In this document: positions 48,840 to 62,050 of the stretch, in pieces
Position numbering within the stretch: the first letter of the stretch is position 1
How the letters are laid out: the number at the start of each line of letters is the position of its first letter
Source of the DNA: Clavelina lepadiformis
Lineage: Eukaryota > Chordata > Ascidiacea > Aplousobranchia > Clavelinidae
DNA: 64,000 nt
Direction of reading: 5' to 3'
NCBI RefSeq assembly: GCF_947623445.1
Contig: NC_135240.1
Coordinates: forward strand, 25,668,001-25,732,000
Translations under genes and position numbers: made by a program
Notes under the pieces: generated by a model
Database searches by the model: none
Told to the model about the DNA's origin: nothing
The model's input: only the letters and a program-made list of their open reading frames with translations

Positions 48840-50815
48840 CAACATAAAAGCTTGTATGTTAAGCAGTAAAATAGCTTTAGTTTTCGTTGAGTTTTAGATT
48901 TTAGATTGTTTCTTGTTAAACACAAATTACAGTGATTTGAGGCTTTCAATGCAGGGAACGGAAAACTAGAAAAGTATGCCAAATTCATCACTTTATCATA
49001 AACAAGTTTTGGGTTAGTACAAAAAGCACGCTTGCAATTTGTTACTTACCATTGAGAGGTGATACGAAAAAAATTGAACGAAGATGGTGTCATCGCTTTG
49101 AAAGAGTCAATTCTGCCACGAAGACTGTACTGTAACATAATGCAAAAAATAATCATAGTTTCAATAGAACTTGGTAGATATGTTTAAGCCTTATTTTTAT
49201 GTTTGCTATTAAGGGCTGTGCGTTGCTTGCTCTGAGCTCTCATATAATCTTAAAAAAGTTTAAATGCTTTCAACTTATATTTGTGTCAAGTGATTTTAGG
49301 TGTTTGTCTGGGTGACGTATGAAATTTTTGTCATTGTCGTAGAACAAAGGCACTTTATCATTCGGTGCAGATGCCTCGGCGTCATTCATCCCATAGATGT
49401 GTCGCAGAAAAAGTAAAATAAACGCTTGTCAACATTTTGCGTTTTTGTGTTTGATGTCGCGACATATTTTAGTTTTCCTGTTTTTAATTCACCACGTTCT
49501 GTGGAGGTGAAAGAGGTTTTGGTATCAAATACTGACGACTCATTCTGTTTGATTAAGATGTGTAAGGTGGCTGAAAACTGTTACTCCAATACCTAGAGTT
49601 TAATTCAGGTCTGCGGTTAAATAACCTGCGGTTAAATAACCTGTGGTTAAATAACCTGTGGTTAAATATAGTGGTGGCACCACTAACGACCTTAGAAGAT
49701 GGAGGTCAGAAAATTTGAAGAAATATTCCAGTTACAATGTCGGAGTTTCTTTGCGTTTACAGGTGATTTGACGATGGAAGGCTATAACGAGTTGATGAAA
49801 ATAGAAATTGAAGAGTTCATTTTTGAGTTCACTATAAAAACTTGTATGTTCAGCAATAATATAGCTCTCGTTTTTATCGAATTTATAGATTTGTTTTCTA
49901 TTGTTTGTTGTTAAACACTGATCACAGTGATTTAACGCCTTCATTACAGGGAATGGGAAATCAGAAAAGCATAATCCATGCATCACCTGATGATGAACAA
50001 GTTTCTGCCGGTCAGTTCAAAAGAGGTACTTGGATTTTGCTTGATGTGACAAGAGTATAGACTTAGCTAATTCTTTAGACATTTAGGAAGTACAGGTATG
50101 GTGGCTAAACACAGGTGACTGCATTAACATAATATGCTCTTACCAAAGGCCGGCATAAAGCACGCCTGGAACTTGTTACTTACCATTGAGAGGTTATAAG
50201 ATAAGATGATTGAGGTGCTGTCGTCACTGGAATGAAGTCGATTCTGCTTCAAAGATTGTTCTGTAAGTTAACGCAAAACATAGTAATGTTTTAGATAGAA
50301 CTTGGTTAACATCTTTAAGGTCTAAATATCTTTATATTTGGTAAGTTCGTTCAAGGTTTATTTTTACATATTTAGTGATTGCGCTTTGTAATTCGGCGCA
50401 AATATCTCGGCGTCATTCGTCATGTAGGTATTTCACCAAGGCTGTAATATGATCTTTTGTCAGCAGTTTGTTCTGCTCTTTGATATCGCGACATATTTTG
50501 TTTTTCCTGCCTTTTTATTTACTGCTTTCTGTGAGAGCGTAAGAGTAGGTACCAAATGTTGACGTCATATTTTATTTTGAGTAAGATCTAAGATAGCCGA
50601 AAAGTGTAACCCCAAGTCATGGAGTTTAATTCTGGTCCATAACCTACGGTCACAAATGAAGGTGGTGCCACTAATGATTTTAGAACATAGAAGTCAAAAA
50701 ATTTGGGAGAAATTCTTGCTGGGTCATACCGGAGTTTGTTTGCGACTACTCAGCATTTATACGTGTTTCTCGTAAAAAGCTAGAACGAGTTGATCAAAAT
50801 ACAAATTGTTCTTAA
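48840..50815. repeat. Diverged tandem duplication, unit about 1 kb
   Basis: Segment 48,840-49,830 is repeated at 49,830-50,815. Shared marks in order: ACTTGTATGTT(A/C)AGCA, ACAGTGATTT, GTTACTTACCATTGAGAGGT, ATAGAACTTGGT, GGCGTCATTC, TCGCGACATATTTT, GGTGGTGCCACTAA and AACGAGTTGAT(G/C)AAAATA. Divergence is considerable. No coding exon is evident; the repeated TTACCATTGAGAGG could be an exon edge. Confidence 0.7.
49611..49668 (+). repeat. 15-bp minisatellite, about 4 copies
   Basis: CTG(C/T)GGTTAAATAAC repeated four times in the first unit of the 1-kb duplication. The second unit has only CATAACCTACGGTCACAAAT at the same place, so the array expanded afterwards. Confidence 0.8.
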
Positions 50816-53800
50816 TACATGGCGATTACATAATAACGCCCACGAACGAATTAAAGATTATTCAAGTTAGTAATAACAAAACGTTGTAAAATTTAAATAT
50901 TAAATGGCAATAGGCTGATAACATCAAAGTGATCTTGTAAAACGAGAAACAAATAAGCAGATATGCGATGCCTGCATCGTGTTTTGATGTTTCAACTTGA
51001 CGATCGCTTTCAAACGTTTTGTGTCCACAAAAATATAGCTGAATCCACAGAGACCAGCATAACTCGTGTTGGTAAATAACTGATTATGGCCAAAATTTTT
51101 TTCTACGTTCTTTACCTTTACTGGGTACTCAGTTATGCAGACAGGTTGTGAAAAGACGCGTTTTCTAAAGATAACCCCATGGTTAAATCTTAGGTTAAAC
51201 AATAGCGGTTGTTTGGAATCAGTCACTGCCAGTTCGAAGCGGGTCTCCATGGAAACGATACTGGTTTAAAGCCGGTTTTTGCCGGAGTACTGTATTCGAT
51301 GTCATCTCGGTTTCGTGTTCACTGCATCAGCTTTAACGGGTGTGGCCTTAAAAAAAGAAGGTGACGTGGAATCGATCAAGCGGAAAGTAATTTTCGGTTT
51401 CCAAATATGGAAGTTCCGCTGAATGTTTGTTCAAGTTAAATATTACAAATTTTAAAACATTGCGCAGGACTAAATATATGCTGTGGTACTGGTAACGATT
51501 AACAAAGCCCGTTGAAAACCTTTGTTCTATGTACTATGTGATTTGATGATTATAAGAAACATTGTTATTGGTTTTAAACACAGCTCTAAACAGCCTTGCG
51601 TTGTATTGAATTACAGTACTAGCAGGGTATTTTTATTGTATACGGAAATTAGTCATGGTTTCATATTTTAACTTCTAAATCTTGGAAAAACGACATAATT
51701 TTAAAAAGTAAGCTTAAAAATCAACTTGTTTAAAAACCTTCAAATTTCCATTTCAAAGAAAACACGTTGATAAACATTGCTTAATAATAGAATTTAGATT
51801 TGATAATTTAAGACGAAACAGGTTGGATTTCCTTTTAATATCGACAAACGCCGCCCAAACACTCATTCTGCATGTCCACTGCATGCTGAATTTGCAACCA
51901 GTACAGTATATAGAGCGAAAAATGCTACATGTCTACGTGTTAAACCTTGAAATGAAAACGCAAAAAATTTGTTTAACTACAGTGAGAAATGAGTAGTGCA
52001 GTTGTCACGGAATAAGCATGCTGCGTTGTACCGAGTTTGATCTAAATTTTTACGTAGTTGTTAAATGGAAAGCTGATGCCGTTAATGCAGTATGGGTGCA
52101 ATATATGACGGTACACTATAGGTTGGCTAAATGCGTTACGTGCTGTGTTTTGACTCGCAATGGGTCAATCGCCATAAGTTGAATGATTTATCGCTTCAAT
52201 TTGCAAAGGTTTTTTGAAAAATTCAGAGATAAGCCTTACAGGACTGCTAGCTGCTGCTAGCTATGTACATCAGTAAGCGTTATAAATTACAAGAAAAATG
52301 CTAAAAAAGTAAAACGTCCGAAGTTTAATTGCTGAAAATAAAAGAAAAACTTAAAGTTAACCTGAGATGTGCCCAATAGCTCTAACTTGGAAGTAAATGC
52401 TGTGACACGTTTTGACATGACATGTATCAACGCCTGCTCTTCCTTGGAATTTTAAGAATTCGCCAAGTGGATTGATAGTTGAAAACTTTGAGAACGTTGA
52501 AAGCCTGCATAAACAAAGCCATATTTTGTAACAATTCAACATCCTATGACTACTGTTTTCTTTTTTCTGTGCTGTAATAAAGATCGATTATGTGGTGATT
52601 TTTGTTTCATGCTTAGAGTTATAACTTGAATAACTTAGTTATAAAGAATCAAACTTGTCAAATCCAAATCGTTTCCAAAAATATGAATTATGATGACGAA
52701 CAGAGCTGAAAATATGAAAAAAAATGATGTATTTACTCCCAAATAAAAACTTCTGTTTTGTTGCAACCTTTGAAAAACACATCTGATTCCGTTCAAGTTC
52801 ATTCAAAATAATCACAGGTTGCCACTTTGGCAACCTGTGATCTTGCAAACAAACAAAGACAAAAAGTAGTCGTAGCTTTGCGTGTCACGTGATCAAGGTA
52901 GTAGTAACGGTTGGGTCTGTAAAGAGGCTGTTTAAGTATATGAAGAAAAAGTCCTCATAGTTTAGCCTTAAAACGTTGGTGAGACTTTTTTCTTTATACA
53001 AAAGTACCTGACTGTAACATAAGGTAAATATGGTTAATGAAACATTATCCTAGCTGACTAGAACTGCAATTTACTCTTTCCACTTAGGTCAAAAAGGGTG
53101 ACAATAGCAAACCAATCAAATCGCAGCGTTTTCATCAAAACGTCATAAATACCCGGTGAGTGGAATCACATAAAGTTCACTAATTGGTGGACTGTCCGGT
53201 ATTCACTTGCAGTAAAGCCAGAAAGCTAAATATTTACAACGGTAAATGTCATCAGCGGCTTTGTGAAACAAGAAAAAAGCTAGCATAGCTTATTTACTAT
53301 AGAGGCAAGTCGTCAGTGGGGCTTGTGAAATCGCGCCGAAGGCCGGACATGCGATTATCAAAAGTTTAGTTCTTAAAAAGGCACGTGATCACGAATGGAA
53401 ATTTACAAAAAAATAAAGATGAGCATAGCATGAACCCACGTGTGGATCAGATCATAAACAGCGAAAGCAAGAGCAAGTTTATATCGGCGACAACATCAAA
53501 CTTACTTTGCGTATACTTACTCAGCACTCGGAGGGTAGTACCAGTAAAATTTTTATGTTTGCTCTAAATACTGAAGGAAGCCCCAGGTTTTGCTTTAGTT
53601 TTGAGTTTCTTAAAATAACGTTTCTCAAAGTTTAAGTCGAAGTGCAATGGTTGGTGGGTGGTGCGGCAGTTGCACCAATGTTGAAAAGGTTGTTGATTTG
53701 TACATTTCCTGATTCCTGATATTTATGTGTTTAAAACTTACCCTCGTAAATTGTGAACAAAACGGAAGCTAAATTTTTGGATAAATTTATTGGCTAAGGT

Positions 53801-54216
53801 GGCAGCTGCAAGACTAGAGTAGAACAAGCATTTTTTCCAGTATGTGTGTTTGCTGCCATTTGCTTTTGAATAAAATATATGATGCATCGCTTAGGCCTAA
53901 TAGGTCTACATTCCAAAGTTAGCAGGGGTTGCACAAAGCTTGAGATCCGAACATTTTATAGCTTGCTGGGACGAGTACTATGATGTTACGTATAGGCGGC
54001 CAGCCATCAAGAACCAGCAAGAAAATGAAGCTAAAGCTTGCCGGCGGGTGATGGTTAGCTGCAGCAGTTAGCCCAATTTAATGAAATGTTAAAAATTGTT
54101 TGAAGGTTTTTTGCTAAATCAAAGTTTAAACTAACCTCATGTACACCTGATATCTGTAATTTGGAGATAAATGCTGTCGTTTGTCGTCCGAGACACATTC
54201 GAAGCTTTTTTCTTAC
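50816..54216. other. Region with no supported gene apart from the palindrome
   Basis: Contains only unsupported short ORFs. The longest (50,924-51,250, minus, 108 codons, starting METRFELAV) has no recognised domain. Confidence 0.4.
52811..52841. promoter_or_regulatory. Perfect palindrome resembling an RFX X-box
   Basis: ATCACAGGTTGCC and its exact inverse complement are separated by ACTTT (13-bp arms, 5-bp spacer). The core GTTGCC-N5-GGCAAC resembles the X-box bound by RFX factors at cilia genes, although the spacer is longer than usual. TGCGTGTCACGTGATC follows about 40 bp later. No start codon could be tied to it. Confidence 0.4.
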
Positions 54217-54535
54217 CATATTGTTGGGAATTTCGCCACGGATTGGTTCGTCTGAGAACACTCCATTCTGTAAAAATTGCTCATGTGGTAAAGTAGGATG
54301 TAGGCTACTATAATATAACTTACCTTTACTATAAATTTTAGAAACATTCACTCATGTGGGACCTCATGTTTCTATCCTAACAAAAAGGGACGTGATATTT
54401 TGTTAAAACATTGACTAGTGGAAGCATTTTAAGACTTATGTGATCTGAAAGGTTAAAAACGGACATATTCTTATAAATGATACCGTTTTTTGGTAACTCA
54501 ACTACGTCATCGAAAGATATCTCTGGGAAATCCAT
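54217..54535 (-). CDS. Candidate 5' end of an unknown gene (two exons)
   Basis: Exon 54484-54535 starts ATG (MDFPEISFDDVVELPKN) and ends at a G|GTATCA donor in phase 1. Exon 54217-54267 follows a TTTTTACAG acceptor, continues in phase (EWSVLRRTNPWRNSQQY) and ends at a GTAAGA donor, again phase 1. I could not place later exons without a stop codon, so this is a tentative gene start on the minus strand. Confidence 0.3.
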
Positions 54536-57379
54536 ATTCCCGTGATACCTGCTGATTTCGTAACAAAAGTACTTAACAAAGAAGCGATGAAAAACATGTC
54601 ATTGTGTATTAGAGTCACCCAGTCTTAAGCTTACAATTGTAAATTTCGGGACAATAACAGATAATTTTAAATAAAAATGACGAGTATAACTTACAGGTAG
54701 AAGGAATATCGTATGCTTACATTCCCAGCCACAGGTGCAAGCATTGGTTAATTGCAAAATACCTTTGATTATCACCTCTGACCATGATCGAAAAGCGTAC
54801 GCTGCTGATTATTCATTATTCTTACTTGACGATTTATGAGAACAGACCGGCTTGTTGTCTCGGGCAAGTGATAAGACGGTTAATTTGTTTGAGATGATTT
54901 TTGACTTTATCGTTGTTATCATATCAAAGTTGAAATGAATATCCTCATCAACCTGCTAGTTATTGCTGGCAATCGCGTGGAATTGCGCAATCCGAAGCTA
55001 ATAAACTCGTGACGTAGTAGGCCCCATAGAAACCAGGCGAATCTTACCACTACCACGGTAGAAATTGGTTGCGTGATATCAACATGGTGGTCGTAATTTA
55101 AATTTGCATAGCACATTAAGGGACTGTAAAGGAATCTTCTATTTTTTCAAGCAACTTCGAAACAGGTTTAGTTTGATTTGTTTTGAAATTGAATGGTTTG
55201 ATTGAGACTCGAATTTTTTTTTCTTCTGTTGTTTATTGTAATATGTCATGAGCTGAATTGTGGATGATCGACTCGTATCTGCCTGTTGAAAAGAATTCCT
55301 AAAATAGTTGTTGAATTGTTTGAAATAGATAGCTTAGAAACCTATCAGACTAACGGAGCACAGTAATACTACAAATAGTTTTATACTCGTGCATATTTTG
55401 AGTTAAATTCGTTAGCAAGGTGATTTTGCTTCATTAAAATTATCGAATTTTGGTTAATCGAAATTATAGATTGTAATATCGTGGTGTTTCAAGGCTGTAT
55501 ATTGACACGGATCAAACTTGTTTTGCAGGAAGACAGCGTAGTGATTTTTCATGGCAGACCTTTCGAAACAATTTTTATCGATATAGCGACATTGCATCAC
55601 GACATTGTTTTCCTGATGATATTATTAACTTTTCATGGTTTCCTTTGATTTCCGGGGCATTGGGGTAAGTTACTTAACGCTCGTTTTTAGGCATTTGTCT
55701 GTTGCACGCTTAAAAGCGACCTTTGCTTTGCCAGTAGCCTTTGTTAACGTTTACTATCATGGCTATTGTTATTGGAATAGCTTAGTCTATCTATAAAATT
55801 TTGGAACGTCTTATACTTGCTTTAAATCGCTCTAGATACTTTTTCATAGTTTAGCACGTACGCAGTTGTCGTTTAAAATATCAAGCCACATCAAAAAAGT
55901 TATAATTACCGCAAGGTGGCGCAGTTAATTCGTTTCAGGTGCAGCAAAGCTTATTCCACGTGTACAGGTGCATTGAATGCTTTTCGTGTTTAAGCGTATT
56001 TTGCTTTCTCTGTCAGACTTATTTAATACTCGTGCGATTAGACATAAACGGTTTCTGAATGCAACCGTTAATTTTAAAGTTATATGTCACATTTGCGATC
56101 GCTTATCGAGGTCTTACCACTTATTCTGAAACTTTAAGGTTTTTTCCCAAAAAAGATTTCCCATCTTCTAAAAATCTGTGGGGAAACTACCGTTTTCGCT
56201 TAGATTTTATAAGAATGTAACTAGGAAGACTCATTTGCAGTTAGGTTATATCACTTATCTCTATATGCGTTTTGAAGGTGTTGAATCTATCAACATCATT
56301 TACATAATTAACAGGTATGCTATATGAGTATAGGCTATACATGTTGTTAGTGATAGGGAGAGGGATAGCTTTGTGTGTTTTTAAATTCAACTGCTACGTT
56401 TTGGTACAAACCGGAAATGGTACAAACCGGTAATTAAATACACCTATAATCTTTTGCTGACTTCAACAATGCGCTTCGCTATGATTAACCAGCTTTGTGA
56501 AAAAAGTTTGTTGAACTATTTCATGACGCCCAAGTTTTAAACAAAGTAGGTATAGGCTTACGCAGCTACAGGTTTCATTTAGCAATGAGACATTTTATAG
56601 AGTCTATAATATAGACGGTAACAGCTTTGCAATCATTGTTATCAATTCAGGAGTGCTAAACTAAACCTTATAAATGTTGTAACTGAACAAATACGCTGCT
56701 TGTTTAAAGGAAGCGGGTTTGGGTCATATAAACCATTGAAAATACAACCGATGCCTTCTGCTTATAAGTTTATAAGCATTATTGTCGAAAAAGGTTTCCA
56801 AATTCAAGTGTTATTAATGTCGTAGATGTAGTGACCGCATTTAATAAAGTGACCGCACACTTAGCTGTTGGATAGCATGAAATAGGGCTTAAAAATGTAA
56901 AGTTAGTTATTATTTTGCTAATGTTCGAGGAATATTGTTAAATGTTTGGTGATCGACTGAACGTCCTACAGGGTTCAAGTTCCGAAGTGACCGACTAGGA
57001 GCCTTTGAGTTGCGGCGGCGATGAACAAAATTTGCCGATATAGCAATCTTACACGATCTAGCATGCTTGGCTGATTTTTGGATTGACTACGGTATGGTTT
57101 GTTTCTTGAATTATTTTTACTTTTGCTTGTCCAGTTATAAGATGTTTTTACGAAAAATGTACCATTTCATGTAAACTTTCACACTCATCTTAGTTTAAAC
57201 ACAGCTTTGCATACTGCGATGATATAAGGGCACATAGGGAGCCATCTTGGTAATAAGATTTTTGATTCCTTTTTTAAGTAATTTAGTTGATCTTCTGTAC
57301 AAATTTGAACAAGTTACCACAATCTAACGGACTATATTAGTTAAAAAATAATTTACTATAGATTTTAGCCGCTTCACCG
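54536..57379. other. Region with no supported gene
   Basis: AT-rich. Short ORFs only (for example 54,919-55,116, minus). A doubled GGTACAAACCGG(A/T)AAT is at about 56,402-56,433. Nothing else stands out. Confidence 0.4.
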
Positions 57380-57540
57380 TCAAAAGCTTTGTTTACCTTC
57401 GAAATTGGTCTTGCTCACGCGTCCGCCATTTTGGTTGTGACATAATTTGCGTCCTGGTTGAAACATCTTCGCCAACATTTCATTACGCACTGCCCTGTGC
57501 CTGCAAAACATGACTTGAACGTTAATCTGAAAGACCATTA
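57380..57540 (-). pseudogene. GPCR-like terminal exon or relic
   Basis: Minus-strand frame INVQVMFCRHRAVRNEMLAKMFQPGR, then a Lys/Asn-rich tail and a stop at 57,380. It aligns without gaps to the TM7 end and helix 8 of copies A and B (NVIVYSARDGEFRNEIVDIFRPG): shared NV, V, RNE, F and PG. A TTTCAG acceptor precedes it but gives a different intron phase from copies A and B. No other receptor exon was found nearby, so it is a relic or a distant family member. Confidence 0.4.
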
Positions 57541-57965
57541 TATCTAAGCATGGCAAAATATATGTACAATAAGTATCTACTAGGTTTCTTAAAACAGAAT
57601 AATTGTGTCCGCAAATTTGGACCCGATCTATGCTTAATAACAACAACGCAAGACGCCATGCCAAACGTTGAGGTGGCAATAATATATCGAACAAAAGTCG
57701 AAAATATATCACAGCTGCCTAGTTGGGCTACTTATTATGAAGCTAGAATTTTATCGGTTTCTGGAATTGACGTGGAAAACCAATGAACGTACTGTATGTG
57801 CATCAGCAAATCGCCTCGTCTCCGGTTAACATTTCTCAAATATTGTAGCCCCTTGTTAGTGGAAAATTACTTAACACTAAATGATAATTATTTATCTGTT
57901 ATGGTTTTGACTCTTCTGCCTTTGCAAGATCAGACGAATTTTACTTGGTAAAAAATGCTTTCATT

Positions 57966-58211
57966 TTACCGAGGGATTCGGTTGGCTTTGTGTTCGGCGA
58001 TTACTGCGCTACTTCCAAAAATGAAATTTGATGCGCTTCCGTAGCTAAATCCGTACGAACTTACATATTTCACATCTATCAGCTTACGTTTTAAAAGCTG
58101 CTTGGGCCTTGGAAAATGTTTTTGATTAACCTTCACCGAGACCTCAATTAGCCTGCAATACGGGAGGCACTTACAGCTGACATTACATCCAAATTTGTCA
58201 AGTAAAAGCAA
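57966..58211 (-). pseudogene. Fragment weakly resembling a DEG/ENaC channel C-terminal region
   Basis: The 81-codon minus ORF contains CKCLPYC, then HFPRP, then FGSSAVIAE. DEG/ENaC sodium channels carry a CxCLPxC motif, an FP a little later, and a GSS/GAS...E segment at the start of TM2, in that order. The spacing is shorter than usual and the second helix is not evident. A weak match; chance is possible. Confidence 0.22.
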
Positions 58212-61200
58212 AATATTTGTTCGTATTCTTACATCTCATACAACAGAGAAGACACTACAAAATTCATTTGGCTTTCAGAGCCAAAAACTTACAAGCACCT
58301 TCATTTTATGAACTGTATATCGTGTTACTTTTGTGAAGACTGAATTTGTTTGACAGAATGTGTTAAAAGTATTGATGTGTTTGCGTAGATTGATTTTTTG
58401 TCGTTTTGTGTGTTTTATATTGACAGGCGCCTGTACAATGCAAGTTTCCGCATTTCGGGTGTCAATCATTTACAGCCTCATCTACTGCACCAGTCAGTCA
58501 TCCGCCCTTAAAAGACGACTGGTTGACGTCATACCATTACAAGATTACACAACAGAAAAAGTATATAATTAATTATGTAATTGACTAAATATTTTCTTCT
58601 GTTCGTACATAAACTGTAAAATTTTTAAATAAAGTTTGGACTAATCTTCTTAGCATGGTATGCAAGTGATGACGTTATGCAGGTGAAATTGCTATTTACG
58701 TATCAATTAACAAACCTATTCTACCGGTGGCAGCATTTATCTCTCCGACAAGTTTTACCAAAAACTGAACAAGTTTCAACTTAATCAACGCCACTTTCTC
58801 CAGGAACGAAGGAAGCCGCATGTAAAGTATTTTAAAGCATCGTTACAATTGATCGATCATCAATTTGCTCTCGCATAGTTTTACATCATATCAGGAAGGG
58901 TTCTTGCTTATTGGCGTATTTTGAAATTTGAACCCAATAAGTCGTGCCGACAAATTTTTAAATCGGACGTAAAATTAAGGTTTAAAAGTTTTTCGTTTGT
59001 CTTATTTTGAAACGTTTGCCCACATGTAACATGTAACATGTAAAATGCTAACATGTAGCTTGCTGGTACCCGAAGTATAAATTTACATTGCAGACAATAA
59101 TTAAAGTTAAAGTTTAAGCAATATAAAAACAACTCAATGACGTAACTAACAATTTGTACCTTTCAAAGCAACGATGTACCGCTTTGTAACTTGATAACTG
59201 TCTTCCTTAAAACCGAAAATAAATCCGTCAGTTTACTCCGCTTTCCAGAAATGAAATATCCAACAGATAGACCTATCTCAGCTTTTAGTATAATTTGTTT
59301 ACTAAGTTGTTTTACGTTGTCCGGTGTAATAATTAACTATATTGAACTATCATTTACTTACGCCTGTGAAAGTTGAATTAGTATTGTTCAAATTGCTGAT
59401 TCAAAGCAACGCTTTGTTGTCTGAAACTCTTTTCTTTGTTACACTCTTTGTTATTGTGCTATACAGGTTCATCGGAATCGTTCCTTCTTTACAAGGAAGC
59501 CAGCTTACAAAAACATTATGCAAGACATAAATAACTGCTGATCAACAAATGTTGAACAACCCGCATGCAAGGTAAGAAAACTACCTGTAAACGTATTCCA
59601 GCAAAAACTACTGTTAAGTATCTGACATATACAGTATATGCATCTTTCCGTCGTCTTTGCGACTAACTATTCGATGGCATATGATTACTAACGTGAGTAC
59701 GCTACCTGCTAATACCGAATAGTTTTCGATCCAATCGTTGAAATGTTGATTGCGAAGGTTATCGGAATTTATATACTATAAGATCAAGCCATACGCTTAT
59801 AAATAGAGGTTGAAAGCCTATTTGGGAATGGTTTGACGGTTATGAATAGTTTTCCTGTCATATTATATCTTAACAGCCATTTATTGCGAATGCCTCGTCA
59901 TGGCAAGTAATTGAATTAGATAGGATATACTTGTCAACACATTGACACTTTGGTATATGAGTCGCACGACGTGTTCACACCTTTAACAGATATTCCGGTT
60001 TGAATTAACACATCAAGTACATTGCACGTGATAACATCACATAACTTGAAGTTTGTTTGTTTAAGTTTTTTGTTAAATCCATCATATCGCCGTTATAAAA
60101 CCAAATAAAACCAACATCAGTTTTAAAAGATCCATCCTTGAAATTGTATAAAGCTACGGACGCTGTTTGCAATATTCGTAATATTGCGGTGTGTAAATAG
60201 ATGGCAATGTTGACCAGAAAGTTATATTCAAATGAAGCGCACTTAACTAATTCCAGTTTGGACTTGCCCGGGTTAATGATAGGCCATCGTCCTATTAATT
60301 TAGCTGTTGTCGGCATAAGTTGGATTGTCGTATTCACTTCTGCAAATAAAGGTGCTGCGTGCTGTAAGCTGTAGTCATGCACTTTAGCCTTCGGTTAACA
60401 TCGCACTCTCGTTATGCAAATCTGCCGTGAATTGCAAAAAAAAAATAACCAGTGATAGACAAAATCTTCGTGTGTAGTGCATGTACATACAGTTTTAACT
60501 GCCATGTTCAAATCGTCAGTGTATTGGGTATATTGTGCTTTTTACTTCCTCCGCAAATAGCCTACTTGTCATATTTTTCAAAAACTTACTACTACATTCT
60601 TTGCAAAATTCAACCGGACGCACAAATTTCCATCGCATGCATAATTATACGCAGCACCTTTTCATGTCCGGCTACTGACTAACGAAAAGTCTATTGTTGG
60701 TATGACTGATTGCATTCTACATTTACAAGTAAAACTTTAGTCAAGAATATACCGACATACAGAGAACGAAAACTGAAGTAAAAGCTGCTGTAGACAACTT
60801 TATTGTTTGTTCTGCGTACGAGACTTAACTCCCGACTTTGCTCCTAACTGATGTTTTATCGGACTGACTATGCGTAGCTAGAGAGCAGGAAAAGTCACTT
60901 TACCTCCGGGGCAAAGTAGATCTGCTGCAATTGAAACAAAAATTTACTTCCGAGCTTTAAAGATCTTGATGAATAGAAACTTTGTAAACACGCCCTCGGC
61001 AGCCATAACTGCATCACGGTTCCCGGAATATGCTTAAACAGTTGAGCAATTGTAGCCTATCTTCACTAACAATTTTCTGATGCCCTTTGCGTCAGATCGC
61101 TGTCTTGCGTTAGGAGAGAATGGTTTTTTACTACTCTGCTTCAACATGTAACTCGAATAACGAGATACTGTAAAGTTAAATATTTTTACTAGCAAAGTCA

Positions 61201-61811
61201 GTTGGCAAAGCATTTTAACTTTTGTTCATACTGTCGCCAGGTAACTCCTAGCATACTGTAATTTAACAATAGGCTATAGTTAGTTGACGACCCGAACAAC
61301 GGCTTTGTTGTGAAAGTTGTTATAAAACAAAACAAGAAACAAAGACAGGTGTTTCTTCCAAATACACTCACACAATATCACAGTACTCTAGATAGCTAGA
61401 GTTGAATGGCTTAGAGGTCTGGCATCGTACAACATTGATTACAGGTATTGACAAAAAATGTCAACTTGAATGCCAACCAAGCCTTGCTGCTAACAAAGTC
61501 AAGAATAGGTAGCCGACAGCATATAAACGCAACCAACTATAGATCAAGATATATGGAGCAGCACTCAAGTCGTGAAATTTAAATGGTCTGGATAGAAACT
61601 GTAACAAGATACCGAGTATAGAACTATTCACAGTACTGGAGTAATTGATACCCCTGGCAGATGTTGGAAATGTTATTTCACCTGACACAGACTCTCTGTA
61701 CAAGTTTTTAAGGAACAGTTCTTGACTTCATCACACTGGAGCAGTTCTCATTCTCGTGCTGGTAAAAGCAGCATGTTGGTGTTTATTCACCAAACGTCAG
61801 CAAAACAATTC
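58212..61811. other. Region with no supported gene; one 125-codon ORF
   Basis: The longest frame is 60,005-60,382 (minus, 125 codons, starting MHDYSLQHAAPLF). It has no signal peptide, one moderately hydrophobic stretch (YNFLVNIAIYLHTAILRIL) and no domain I recognise. Other ORFs are short or hydrophobic by AT-richness. Confidence 0.4.
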
Positions 61812-62050
61812 TCAACACTGGAAAGTTCGTTTGGTTTGAATATCATCCAGGACTTGCTGAGATTCTTCATCTTTAAATCTTTCCTCCAGGCCGGGAACAA
61901 GAGCCTTTGCTTCTTCGGCTGTTTCAGGTTACAAATTTGCAAACGATGCCAGCTCAAATTTATTAAGCTTCTTTCACATTAGCAAGCTTCGTGCGCTAGT
62001 AATTCAATCGACTGAAGCGCTGCGAGTAGTTGAGTTTCTTTATAAAAATC
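61812..62050 (-). pseudogene. POLR2D: Broken intronless copy of RNA polymerase II subunit RPB4
   Basis: The minus strand reads KFELASFANL, a stop, then [37 protein letters not shown] and Cys before TGA at 61,812. This is the strongly conserved C-terminal part of RPB4, the subunit that pairs with RPB7 on RNA polymerase II. Further upstream FIKKLNYSQRFSRLN matches the preceding RPB4 segment, but in another frame. In-frame TGA (after SLLM) and TAA plus a frameshift make it non-functional. No introns are seen across the matched part, so a processed (retrotransposed) copy is likely. The N-terminal third is not recognisable. Confidence 0.85.

Noticed and set aside
56960..57000. tRNA-like B-box (GGGTTCAAGTTCC)
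   Set aside because: No A-box or cloverleaf can be formed at the right distance.
60005..60382. 125-codon ORF as a confirmed gene
   Set aside because: No domain, splice partner or paralogue; length alone is not enough in this base composition.
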